Virus record (IMG/VR): IMGVR_UViG_3300050821_001788
Coordinates: 1-44,371 of that record
Direction: 5' to 3' (one strand)
Source: a virus
Length of the DNA stretch: 44,371 nucleotides
Below are positions 5,875 through 13,811 of this stretch, one piece after another. Position 1 is the stretch's first letter; each line of letters opens with the position of its first letter. A program made the translations under genes and the position numbers. A model generated the notes under the pieces. It made no database searches. It saw only the letters and a program-made list of their open reading frames with translations, and was not told where the DNA came from.

Positions 5875-5898
5875 CTTTCTTATAGAAGGGCGTAGAAT
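5871..5898 (+). promoter_or_regulatory. Sigma70-type promoter for the virion operon
   Basis: TTGACT (5871-5876) and TAGAAT (5893-5898) are 16 nt apart; the -10 box differs from consensus at one base. Transcription would start near 5905, about 33 nt before the ATG of the GIY-YIG gene. Only weak gaps follow until the lysis genes, so this may serve much of the rightward block, although a run of 30 kb from one promoter would be long. Confidence 0.7.
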
Positions 5899-5937
5899 AG
5901 AGGGTAGGATGAGGAGTATTTTGACTGGAAGGGAGCT

Positions 5938-6333
5938 ATGGAAGAGGACGGGTTCTTTGATTATTCGGCCTTGATGCATTGTGCTGTGTATGCGCTATTG
6001 CGGAAAGGCGTGGTGGTGTATATTGGACAATCTAAGTCCACGGCGCAACGATTAGCTACGCATTGTGGTAAGCGAAAGGGTAGGCCAAGGAAAGTTGGGT
6101 TCACTCAGAAGATTCCTGTTGGGTTTGCTTTTGATGCAATTTGGGTTCGGCCGTGTATGCTTGGCGAACTAAGCACGATTGAAGTTGCGATGATTAAGAA
6201 GTACCAGCCGAAATACAATCAAAAGCATATGCCAGCCCCACCACCGATCGCGTTGGAAATGCTGATCGACCTGATGCCGACCTATCAAATGCCGAAGCCC
6301 ACCCCCGAACCAAGGTCCTGGAGACGACTGTGA
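5938..6333 (+). CDS. GIY-YIG family endonuclease
   Basis: A 131-residue protein. The first strand VYALL (17-21) and second strand VVYIGQS (26-32) are the GIY and YIG elements; a basic helix with R38 follows, and the catalytic acid is probably E82 in IEVAMIKKYQPKYN (81-94), a typical end of the domain. Such single-domain nucleases nick DNA and are often free-standing mobile endonucleases, sometimes repair-type enzymes. The C-terminal 35 residues are proline-rich and unlike the domain. The ATG at 5938 has GGAAGGGAG just before it. It is the first gene after the promoter at 5871-5898, and its C-terminus SWRRL carries the ribosome site for the terminase small subunit. Confidence 0.85.
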   Translation: MEEDGFFDYSALMHCAVYALLRKGVVVYIGQSKSTAQRLATHCGKRKGRPRKVGFTQKIPVGFAFDAIWVRPCMLGELSTIEVAMIKKYQPKYNQKHMPAPPPIALEMLIDLMPTYQMPKPTPEPRSWRRL

Positions 6334-6998
6334 AGCCTACCCTTCACCGAGGAAAGATCGCGAAGCATCCTACGATCCTGTCAGTGCGAGTGCTGACGCG
6401 GGAGGATTTGGCGTGTCTGAAGACCAACGAGCGGACGGTGCCACGGGTGAAGAGCTTCCGCGATTCGCATCATCGCCTTGCGAGGCTTTGCGCCGCTGGG
6501 CTCCGTAATGAAGAAATCTTGCGGATCACAGGGTTCTCGTACGTTCGCCTTAGCACGCTCAAGATGGACCCGGCGTTTCAGGAACTTATCGCCCAATACC
6601 GCGATAAGGTAACCCAGGCCTTCGTCGCGTCGCAAGACGAGTTCTTCGAAACCTCGACGTCGAACATGCTTCGCGCAGAGCGCCAGATCGAGGAGCATCT
6701 AGACCGGGCGGACGAAGAAGGCGAACTCCTTCCGGTCAAGACCCTAATGGCCCTCACTGCCGATCGCGCCGATCGCTTCGGCTACGGAAAGAAAACGATA
6801 AACACCAACATCAACGTCGACTTCGCTGGTCGTATGGAGAGAATGATGGCCAAGCAAGGCCAAGCGACAGTAATCGATGCCAAACCTGCCTCGATAGCTC
6901 AACTAGAGCAGGACCTTAGAAGTCCGATGGATACAGGTGAAACTCCTGTTCGGGGCGCCACAATCGTCGCCGCTTCGGCTGGCGTTCGGCGACGATAG
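6330..6998 (+). CDS. Terminase small subunit (probable)
   Basis: A 222-residue protein immediately before the large terminase. Residues about 35-70 (HRLARLCAAGLRNEEILRITGFSYVRLSTL) form a helix-turn-helix that would bind the packaging site, and residues 75-170 are helical, fitting the oligomerisation core; the tail is low-complexity. This is the architecture of small terminases that load genome DNA on the motor. Sequence similarity to a named family is weak, so the call rests on the helix-turn-helix and position. The GTG start at 6330 overlaps the upstream TGA (GTGA) and follows GGAG by 6 nt. Confidence 0.75.
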   Translation: MKPTLHRGKIAKHPTILSVRVLTREDLACLKTNERTVPRVKSFRDSHHRLARLCAAGLRNEEILRITGFSYVRLSTLKMDPAFQELIAQYRDKVTQAFVASQDEFFETSTSNMLRAERQIEEHLDRADEEGELLPVKTLMALTADRADRFGYGKKTINTNINVDFAGRMERMMAKQGQATVIDAKPASIAQLEQDLRSPMDTGETPVRGATIVAASAGVRRR

Positions 6999-7009
6999 AG
7001 GAGGGGGAG

Positions 7010-8581
7010 ATGCTCGATCGGATATCCTGGCATGGCTCTCCGATCTCAGAGCGCTCCCCCGACTCTAATTGGCAAGAACAGCTTCTCGAATGGCTCGCCT
7101 CGGTCCGCGACGATCCGCTAGAGTTCGTCCTTGGCGCGTTCCCTTGGGGCGAGACCGGTACCCAACTCGAAGCCTACACCGGCCCAATGCCCTGGGCGAT
7201 CGATCTCATGGGTCGGATCAAATCCGGCCTCCTGACCGCAGACGAAGCGATCCAAGAAGCAGTCGCATCCGGCCACGGTATCGCGAAGTCCACCACCGTT
7301 GCAATGATCACCCTCTGGGCCTTTATGACCTTCCCAGACTGTCGCGGGGTGATCACCGCGAACACTGAAACGCAATTAAAGACGAAGACCTGGGCCGAAC
7401 TCGGCAAGTGGTTCAACCTCTGCTGGTTCTCGCGGGAGTTCTTCACCCTCAACGCCACGTCCCTCGTCTCCAAGGACCCCGAGCGCGAACGCACCTGGCG
7501 CATCGACATGATCCCTTGGTCCAAGACCAATCCGCAAGCATTCGCCGGTCTCCATAACAAAGGCAAGCGAATGCTAATGATCTTCGACGAGGCTTCCGAA
7601 ATCGAAGACATAATCTGGGAAACCGCCGAAGGCGCGTTCTCCGATCGCGACACGCAACTGATCTGGCTCGTTTTCGGCAACCCCACCCGCAACACCGGCC
7701 GCTTCCGCGAGTGCTTCGACGGTGGGCAACACCACGGCTTCTGGCACACGACGCAGATCGACTCCCGCACTGTGCCGATCTACAACCGCTCCCGCGCTGA
7801 GCGCTTAATCAAAACCTACGGCGAAGATTCCGACTACGTTCGTATCCGTATTCTTGGCCAGTTCCCACGCCAAGGCCTGATGGAATTCTTCTCCGCTGCC
7901 GACATCGACGCGGCAATGTCGCCCGACCGCGAAGTCTACATCGATGCACAGACACCGCTCGCAATGGGGGTCGACGTTGCGCGCTACGGGCGTAACAACT
8001 CGGTTATATTCCCGCGCAAAGGCCGCGATGCGCGAACGATCGCGAGAAAGGTCTTCAATGGAATCAACACCGTCGAACTCGCCAATTGGGTCTTCGATTG
8101 TTGGACTCAGTGGCATCCTGATGGTATTTTCATTGACGGTGGCGGTGTTGGTGGTGGCGTTGTCGATCAGTGTCGGGCCAAGCATCTTCACGTGTGGGAA
8201 ATCCAATTCGGCGCAAAGGACTCCGTCACTGGAGTCAATAACAACAACTCCGGTGAAAAGTACGCCAATATGCGCGCAGCGATCTACGGCGCCTGTCGCT
8301 CTGCCCTCCCAACCCTGATGCTCCCAAACGATCCCGACCTCCGCAACGCCATGCTCGCGATCCGTTACACGTTTAATAAGAACGACGAAATCCTTTTGGT
8401 CTCCAAAGAAGACTTAATGGAAGACAATCCGGGTCTAATCCTCGACGACCTCGACGCGCTCTGCCTTACCTTCGCTGGGCCCCTTGCGCCCCATCCCGGC
8501 GCTGGCCGCGAAGGTCCGCAGGTTGAAATCCACGTTAGCGAATATAACCCATTCGACGCTAAGCACATGGAAGCCGCATGA
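7010..8581 (+). CDS. terL: Terminase large subunit
   Basis: A 523-residue packaging motor. The ATPase has a Walker A-like GHGIAKST (88-95), and Walker B with catalytic acid at LMIFDEAS (189-196, D193 and E194); FGNPTR (222-227) is the usual coupling region. The RNase H-like nuclease has acids at D322 (MGVDVARYG), D376 (IFIDGGGVGGG) and D482 (DDLDALCLTFA). It cuts concatemers and pumps DNA into the procapsid through the portal. Length and motif order are complete. The ATG follows GAGGAGGGGGAG. It overlaps the next gene by ATGA. Confidence 0.95.
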   Translation: MLDRISWHGSPISERSPDSNWQEQLLEWLASVRDDPLEFVLGAFPWGETGTQLEAYTGPMPWAIDLMGRIKSGLLTADEAIQEAVASGHGIAKSTTVAMITLWAFMTFPDCRGVITANTETQLKTKTWAELGKWFNLCWFSREFFTLNATSLVSKDPERERTWRIDMIPWSKTNPQAFAGLHNKGKRMLMIFDEASEIEDIIWETAEGAFSDRDTQLIWLVFGNPTRNTGRFRECFDGGQHHGFWHTTQIDSRTVPIYNRSRAERLIKTYGEDSDYVRIRILGQFPRQGLMEFFSAADIDAAMSPDREVYIDAQTPLAMGVDVARYGRNNSVIFPRKGRDARTIARKVFNGINTVELANWVFDCWTQWHPDGIFIDGGGVGGGVVDQCRAKHLHVWEIQFGAKDSVTGVNNNNSGEKYANMRAAIYGACRSALPTLMLPNDPDLRNAMLAIRYTFNKNDEILLVSKEDLMEDNPGLILDDLDALCLTFAGPLAPHPGAGREGPQVEIHVSEYNPFDAKHMEAA

Positions 8582-8763
8582 CCCCCAGCACTCCGCAGCA
8601 AGCCCTTCCGCAACTGCCCGCATCGGTCCCACCGCCGCCTGTCTTCGGCTCGGCTCCGCAAGGTAAAAAGCCCGGCGTCAAAAGCTCCCAGCCGACTTTC
8701 CTAGGCTCTGACACTATGGCCTCCCCTGGCAACCTCGGCGGTAAGAAACTCGTAGGCGAATAA
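8578..8763 (+). CDS. Small proline-rich hypothetical protein between terminase and portal
   Basis: A 61-residue protein, rich in P and Q in the first half and ending in a GKKPGVKSSQPTFLG-like basic stretch. No domain and probably little fixed structure. It overlaps terL by ATGA and the next gene by TAATG, so it is translated with the head genes. Short proteins with similar PTFLG segments occur between terminase and portal in related phages, but the role is unknown. Confidence 0.6.
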   Translation: MTPSTPQQALPQLPASVPPPPVFGSAPQGKKPGVKSSQPTFLGSDTMASPGNLGGKKLVGE

Positions 8764-9269
8764 TGCTCAAGCCGATTCCCATAGGCGAGCCCCGCGATCG
8801 GTCGACGTTCCTTTACATGGAGCCCGACCCCGATATCCCCGACCACGCCCAATGCTCCTCCTGTCGAAACTTCAACGACGTCGAAGGCCTCTGCTTCTGG
8901 CTCTCCGCAAAGGACGAAGTCGATGGCGATGACTCTTGCGGCGAATACGGCCAAGGCGAGCCTTCGTCTGACATCGTTCCCACGGGCCAATACACAAAGG
9001 AAACCCTCGGCTTCGTCGATCACCAAGTCCGTTGCGAGAACTGTAACGCCTTCGACGACCGCGACCAAACCAACCTCCACTGCGATCTCTATGTCCAACT
9101 CAACCGAATGTTCCCGCGCCTCTGGCGCCTTATCGAAGAAGTAAAACCCCGTGGCTGTTGCAACGCCCAAATGCCCGGTAAGCGCAACCCAAAGAACTTC
9201 GGCCCTTATGGCCCGATCCCCGACGATGACGACCCGAACGTCGGTGGGTTGATAACGGAGATTCTCTGA
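8763..9269 (+). CDS. Cysteine-rich hypothetical protein in the head module
   Basis: A 168-residue acidic protein with two similar cysteine clusters: CSSCRNF followed by C and SCGEY in the first half, and CENCNAF followed by C and GCC in the second. The CxxCxxF...C...C spacing recalls the cluster-binding pattern of HiPIP-like small iron-sulphur proteins, or a duplicated zinc site; the sequence does not decide between them. It is placed between terminase and portal and overlaps both neighbours (TAATG, TGATG), so it is made with virion proteins. Whether it is part of the virion is unknown. Confidence 0.55.
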   Translation: MLKPIPIGEPRDRSTFLYMEPDPDIPDHAQCSSCRNFNDVEGLCFWLSAKDEVDGDDSCGEYGQGEPSSDIVPTGQYTKETLGFVDHQVRCENCNAFDDRDQTNLHCDLYVQLNRMFPRLWRLIEEVKPRGCCNAQMPGKRNPKNFGPYGPIPDDDDPNVGGLITEIL

Positions 9270-9466
9270 TGCCCACCGCGCCTATGCTCCCGCCAGAGGA
9301 AATGGCCAAAGCCCAAGCGGGGGCTGGCCTCAACCCGGCCAATTTCTTGATCGCCGCTGCCGACATGCACGGCTCAGGTCAACTCTCCGCACCGGTCCCG
9401 AAAGGCCCCGACCCACTCGCTCGCGCTGGCAAGCCCGCCCGCAAGAAACTCCAGATGGTTAAATGA
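9269..9466 (+). CDS. Small hypothetical protein before the portal gene
   Basis: A 65-residue protein with a short helical N-terminus (PPEEMAKAQAGAGLNPANFLIAAADMH) and a basic, proline-rich tail. No domain is recognised. It begins in a TGATG overlap and its stop overlaps the portal start (ATGA), which supports its being translated. Confidence 0.55.
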   Translation: MPTAPMLPPEEMAKAQAGAGLNPANFLIAAADMHGSGQLSAPVPKGPDPLARAGKPARKKLQMVK

Positions 9467-11220
9467 GCACCCTCGTCACCCAACGTTTCTCTGGCCTCTA
9501 CCAAGAACGGGTAACCGAGCAAGACATCCGCCTGCGCCAGTTTCAACAGGGGCGTCTCCTCGGCCTCCGCGTCAATCGCTATAGTTGGTGGACTCATGCA
9601 AGGGAGTTGGCCGACCACATCCTCCCAAGGCGTTACAAATGGCTCATAACCCAGAACCAACAGAACCGCGGGTCCCCGATCAATCAGCATATCTTAGATT
9701 CCACTGGGACCATCGCCGCTCGGAACTTAGCTGCTGGTATGATGTCAGGGATTTCCTCCCCGACGCGCCCTTGGTTCAAGTTGAAAATTGGTCGCCAGGA
9801 TTCTACGCAAACGTCACCCGTGTCATTGTGGCTTGCGGAATGTGAGCGGCTAATGTACCTGATCTTTGCGGAGTCGAATTTCTACACCGCAATGGCGATC
9901 TTCTACTTCGATCTCGTCGTCTTCGGCACTGCGGTCATGCTAATCTATGAGGACTTCGACAATGTCATCAATTGTATTAATCCCGCCTTCGGCGAATACT
10001 ACGTTGATATCGACGGGCGCTATAGGCCAGTTATATTCTATCGAGAGTTCACCTACACCATTGCCCAGACGGTGGATGAGTTTGGATGGGAAGCCACCTC
10101 CCCTATGGTGCGCCAATTCTACGATCTCCAAGACGGCGCCAACCTCACCCGCGAAATCATAATCGCCCACGCGATCGAACCCAACACGGAGCCAGAGAAA
10201 TATGGAATCCCATCACACTTCAAATACCGCGAAACCTACTGGGAATGGGGCGGTGCGACGAATCCTCAAGGCGGCACTTCCGCTCGCGGTTATCTTCGCA
10301 AGCGTGGGTTCAACGAGCGCGCTGCGATCATCGGTCGCTGGGACCTCGTGGCCAACGACCCCTACGGCCGATCGCCAGGTATGGACGCTCTCCCAGACAT
10401 CAAACAACTCCAGCAAGAAACTCGCCGCAAAGCCCAAGGCATCGACAAAGGAATCAACCCTCCCCTCGTCGCCGACGTCCAACTCAAAAACCAGCCCGCC
10501 TCGTTGCTCCCGGGAGGAATCACCTTTCTGCAAGGAATGATGTCGACTGGTAACGACGGAATGAAGCCTGCCTACGGCAACTGGAAGCCGAATATCAAAG
10601 ACATCACCGAAGACCTTGCGGAAGTCCGTGGCCGGATCAAGGAAATCTTCTTCAACTCCCTTTTCCAAGTCGCTTCGCAATTCGAGACCCGGTCGAATAT
10701 CACCGCAGTCGAATGGGACATGCGGAAGTCCGAATCGTTGATGATGCTGACGCCGGTGATCGAGCGTCTACAGTCCGAAGTCCATGCCGTCGCTATCGAT
10801 CGTGTCTGGGGAATCATGTCCCGCGCTGGGATCATCCCTCCGCCCCCGCCCGATATCGCTGGCCAAGAACTCAATATCGAATACACCTCGATGCTCTCGA
10901 TCTCCCAGCGCGCAGCCCAAGCGGGATCGATTGAACGCGTTCTCCAGATCGCTGGCCAACTCGCTGGTATCGATCCCGCCGTGGTCGATAACATCGACTT
11001 CGATATGGCCCTCGATCTCTATGCCTCTCTACTCAACCTCGACCCGCGAATGATCCGCGCTCCGCAACAGCTAGCCGCGATTCGCCAGCAGCGTGCGCAG
11101 CAGCAGGCTCAGCAGCAGCAATTGCAGAGTGCAGAGACATTGACGAAGGCGGGCGCTAATGCCTCAGCCATCGACGTCGGCGGCGGTCAGAACCTAGTCC
11201 AAAGGATGCTAGCTGGATGA
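9463..11220 (+). CDS. Portal (head-tail connector) protein, T7-like family
   Basis: A 585-residue protein in the length range of podovirus connectors of the Head-tail_con type. Typical features are the N-terminal WWTHARELADHILPRR region, the block around IAARNLAAGMMSGISSPTRPWFKL (residues about 82-105), the EYYVDIDGRYRPVIFYREFTYT strand region, and RKAQGIDKGINPPLV in the clip/stem part. The C-terminus is glutamine-rich (QQQRAQQQAQQQQLQ), as is common. Twelve copies would form the ring through which terminase pumps DNA and to which the tail adaptor attaches. It overlaps both neighbours by ATGA. Confidence 0.92.
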   Translation: MSTLVTQRFSGLYQERVTEQDIRLRQFQQGRLLGLRVNRYSWWTHARELADHILPRRYKWLITQNQQNRGSPINQHILDSTGTIAARNLAAGMMSGISSPTRPWFKLKIGRQDSTQTSPVSLWLAECERLMYLIFAESNFYTAMAIFYFDLVVFGTAVMLIYEDFDNVINCINPAFGEYYVDIDGRYRPVIFYREFTYTIAQTVDEFGWEATSPMVRQFYDLQDGANLTREIIIAHAIEPNTEPEKYGIPSHFKYRETYWEWGGATNPQGGTSARGYLRKRGFNERAAIIGRWDLVANDPYGRSPGMDALPDIKQLQQETRRKAQGIDKGINPPLVADVQLKNQPASLLPGGITFLQGMMSTGNDGMKPAYGNWKPNIKDITEDLAEVRGRIKEIFFNSLFQVASQFETRSNITAVEWDMRKSESLMMLTPVIERLQSEVHAVAIDRVWGIMSRAGIIPPPPPDIAGQELNIEYTSMLSISQRAAQAGSIERVLQIAGQLAGIDPAVVDNIDFDMALDLYASLLNLDPRMIRAPQQLAAIRQQRAQQQAQQQQLQSAETLTKAGANASAIDVGGGQNLVQRMLAG

Positions 11221-11648
11221 CCTTCGATGGCTCAAACCGAAAACAGGTCCGCGAACGTGAGAAAGAACTCAAGATTGCTGAGAACAACCGCCTCGCCTAC
11301 ACCCGAAGAATTATGTCGGATGTTCCGGGAAGAAAATGGATGCACGATATTTTGGTTCGATGCCACATCTGGCAGACTTCGTTTGCCGCAGGGCAGCCCG
11401 ACACAACTACTTTTCGCCTTGGCGAGCAGAACCTTGGTCTCCAAATCTTCGCGGACGTTATTGCCGCGTCGCCGCAAGAATACGTTCTAATGATGACCGA
11501 AGCCAGCATAAAGGAAGTAGTCAATGACCGACGTTACAGTGACGACCGAACCCCCGCAGGCGAACCAGCCGGAAGCCAGGACTCCGGACGGGACGCTGAA
11601 GGATCAGTCGCCGGGGAATACGACCCCTTCGCCCGAACCGAAGCCTGA
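11217..11648 (+). CDS. Bbp19-like head protein
   Basis: A 143-residue protein. The segment MSDVPGRKWMHDILVRCHIWQTSF (about 33-56), followed by TTFRLGEQNLGLQIFADV, is typical of the Bbp19 family found next to the scaffold gene in BPP-1-like phages. The precise role is not established; it may be a small virion or assembly protein. The last 40 residues are a low-complexity charged tail encoded in the region that overlaps the scaffold gene for 125 nt in another frame, so this tail may be shaped by the overlap. It starts in an ATGA overlap with the portal gene. Confidence 0.75.
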   Translation: MTFDGSNRKQVREREKELKIAENNRLAYTRRIMSDVPGRKWMHDILVRCHIWQTSFAAGQPDTTTFRLGEQNLGLQIFADVIAASPQEYVLMMTEASIKEVVNDRRYSDDRTPAGEPAGSQDSGRDAEGSVAGEYDPFARTEA

Positions 11649-12246
11649 AGGCGATAGCTTTCTCACAGGCAAGACCGAGAAGCCCGAGGCGCCGAAAGCG
11701 CCTGATCCGAAGGCTGATGCTCCCAAGCCAGACGCGCCCGTAGGGGCCCCTGAAAAATACGCCGATTTCAAACTCCCCGACGGTTACCAATTCGACAAGC
11801 CAGCGCTAGATCAAGCCTTAGTCACGTTTAAAGAGATGAACCTTACCCAAGACCAAGCCCAGAAGTTCGTCGATCTCTACGCAAAGCATTCCCTCGAAGC
11901 CGCCTCCGCACCCTACCGCGAATGGGCCAATCTTCAAAAGACCTGGACCGATCAGATCGCGGAACGCTTCCCCGGCGAGAAATCAACCGCGGTCAAATCG
12001 ATGATCTCCGGCGTGATCGACGCGGCCCTCCCGCCTTCCCTCGCCAAAGGCCTTCGCTCTGCACTCGACGTAACCGGCGCTGGCTCCCACCCAGATGTGG
12101 TTGAAGCTCTCTCGATCCTACTCAAACCCCTTTCCGAAGGAACGCCAGTCAAGGGCAATGCGCCGTCCAAAGAAGGACAGGCTGCCCCAGGAACTGACAC
12201 TCGGCCATCGATCGCAGACGCGATGTATGGCCATTTGAGGAAATAG
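11524..12246 (+). CDS. Capsid scaffolding protein (probable)
   Basis: A 240-residue acidic protein between portal and major capsid. Residues 1-75 are a disordered P, E, K and A-rich stretch; residues 78-135 contain EKYADFKLPDGYQFDKPALDQALVTF and LTQDQAQKFVDLYAKH, a pattern typical of podovirus scaffold proteins; the C-terminus is helical. Scaffolds guide coat assembly and then leave. The ATG at 11524 has GGAAG about 7 nt before it and lies 125 nt inside the preceding gene. No later ATG suits, so the overlap seems genuine. Confidence 0.75.
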   Translation: MTDVTVTTEPPQANQPEARTPDGTLKDQSPGNTTPSPEPKPEGDSFLTGKTEKPEAPKAPDPKADAPKPDAPVGAPEKYADFKLPDGYQFDKPALDQALVTFKEMNLTQDQAQKFVDLYAKHSLEAASAPYREWANLQKTWTDQIAERFPGEKSTAVKSMISGVIDAALPPSLAKGLRSALDVTGAGSHPDVVEALSILLKPLSEGTPVKGNAPSKEGQAAPGTDTRPSIADAMYGHLRK

Positions 12247-12247
12247 C

Positions 12248-12763
12248 ATGCCTTTTACTCTCAACTATCTTCGATCCATTCTAGACTACGATCCGTTTGA
12301 GACCGGTCTATTTACTTGGCGTCAGCAAGTTGGCCGCCGTGTAAGGGTTGGTGAAGTTGCAGGGTCTTATGATAAAGACGGCTATATTGTAATTCAAATC
12401 GGTGGTGTTAAATATAAGGCTCACCGATTAGCCTATCTCTATATGACTGGAGAATGGCCTGAGGAAGAAATCGATCACAAGGACGGCGACCCAGCAAATA
12501 ATGTCTGGAGCAATCTTCGTGATGCGACGCGTAGCGATAACTGCGCAAACTCTAACCGAGAATTAGGCGAGTCCGGCTTCAGAGGAGTCAAGTGGGTCCC
12601 GAGTACCAGAACTTGGATTGCAAGGGTCTCATACGGATATCAGCGGATATGTCTCGGACCGTTTGGCACAGCAGAGGAAGCTAACGAAGCCTACTTAGCT
12701 GCTGCTAAGACTGTTCACGGAGAATACGCTCTCCACAATCGACACCCTGAAACAGGAGCATAA
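12248..12763 (+). CDS. HNH homing endonuclease with AP2 DNA-binding domain
   Basis: A 171-residue protein. HRLAYLYMTGEWP and EEIDHKDGDPANNVWSNLR (about 59-91) form an HNH_3 nuclease core with D76-H77 and two asparagines, and residues 109-160 (GFRGVKW, WIARV, LGPFGTAEEANEAYLAAA) are an AP2-type DNA-binding domain. This pairing is typical of free-standing phage homing endonucleases. It is inserted between the scaffold and major capsid genes, where no host-range or assembly role is expected, and is somewhat richer in A and T than its neighbours. Ribosome site GAGGAAA precedes the ATG. Confidence 0.92.
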   Translation: MPFTLNYLRSILDYDPFETGLFTWRQQVGRRVRVGEVAGSYDKDGYIVIQIGGVKYKAHRLAYLYMTGEWPEEEIDHKDGDPANNVWSNLRDATRSDNCANSNRELGESGFRGVKWVPSTRTWIARVSYGYQRICLGPFGTAEEANEAYLAAAKTVHGEYALHNRHPETGA

Positions 12764-12766
12764 CCT

Positions 12767-13810
12767 ATGGCAACGATAGGTGCAACCGCACTAACGTATG
12801 CTGATTGGGCCAAGAGGATGGATGACGGCTATAAAGTGGCCGCAATCATCGAATTGCTTAGTCAGACAAATGAAATCCTCGATGACATGATGGTCGTCGA
12901 GGGCAACCTCCCGACGGGCCACAAGACCACCGTCCGTACGGGCCTTCCGCAGGCCACTTGGCGCTTGCTGAACACCGGCGTTCCGAACGCGAAGTCAACG
13001 ACCGCACAGATCGTCGACGCCTGCGGCAACCTCGAAACCTACTCGGTCATCGATAAAGACATCGCGGACCTTAACGGGAACACGCCTGAGTTCCGGCTCT
13101 CGGAATCCCGCGCGTTCCTCGAAGGCATGTCGCAACAGGTTGCTTCGACTCTGATCTATGGCAATCAGTTCGTCAACCCCGAACGATTCACAGGGCTCGC
13201 GCCTCGCTACTCGACCAAAACCTCCGCAAACTCCGCAACTGCCGCAAACGTCCTCGACGGCGGCGGCGTAGCCTCGACCAACACCTCGATCTGGGTGATG
13301 ACCTGGGGCTCGGATACCAACTTCGCCACGTTCCCGAAGGGTAAGCTGACAGGCTTACAACAGCGCGATATGGGCGAGTGGCCGGTGACCGACTCCAACG
13401 GCAACACCTACCAAGCCTATCGCGAACACTTCAAATGGGAAATCGGCCTCGTCAACCGTGACTGGCGCTATGTCGCCCGCATCGCGAATATCGACGTGAC
13501 CCAACTCACCGGCGTCTCGGCCGCGAACCTGATCAACTTCCTCGTCCGCGCGCTCTACCGCCTCCCGACCGCCCCGGTCTCCGCAACGACTATCCAAACC
13601 TCCGACTCCCCGGCGGTCCGCGCAGACATGGGTCGCACTGTCATCTACTGCAACCGTATCATCCGAACCTATCTCGATCTGCAAGCGATGAACAAAACCA
13701 ACGTTCTGCTTCGTATCGAAGAGTTCAACGGCAAACCGATCACGACCTTCCGCGGCATCCCGGTCCGGACGGTAGACGCGATCCTCAGCAACGAAGCGCA
13801 GGTGGTGTAA
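12767..13810 (+). CDS. Major capsid protein (BPP-1-like)
   Basis: A 347-residue protein with the typical beginning of BPP-1-like coat proteins (ALTYADWAKRMDDG, IIELLSQTNEILDDM, VEGNLPTGHKTTVRTGLP) and the E-loop and spine regions further on; these proteins adopt the HK97 fold. It would form the icosahedral shell, stabilised by the Bbp16-like cement encoded next. AGGAG lies 8 nt before the ATG. Codon use is strongly biased toward C at third positions, as expected for the most expressed gene. Confidence 0.93.
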   Translation: MATIGATALTYADWAKRMDDGYKVAAIIELLSQTNEILDDMMVVEGNLPTGHKTTVRTGLPQATWRLLNTGVPNAKSTTAQIVDACGNLETYSVIDKDIADLNGNTPEFRLSESRAFLEGMSQQVASTLIYGNQFVNPERFTGLAPRYSTKTSANSATAANVLDGGGVASTNTSIWVMTWGSDTNFATFPKGKLTGLQQRDMGEWPVTDSNGNTYQAYREHFKWEIGLVNRDWRYVARIANIDVTQLTGVSAANLINFLVRALYRLPTAPVSATTIQTSDSPAVRADMGRTVIYCNRIIRTYLDLQAMNKTNVLLRIEEFNGKPITTFRGIPVRTVDAILSNEAQVV

Positions 13811-13811
13811 C

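Noticed and set aside
8559-9170. A 203-residue minus-strand frame inside the genes after terL, and similar long minus-strand frames at 7174-7770 and 13355-14080.
   Set aside because: They lie opposite well-supported plus-strand genes with strong third-position C bias, which creates open antisense frames; they have no ribosome sites or recognisable domains.
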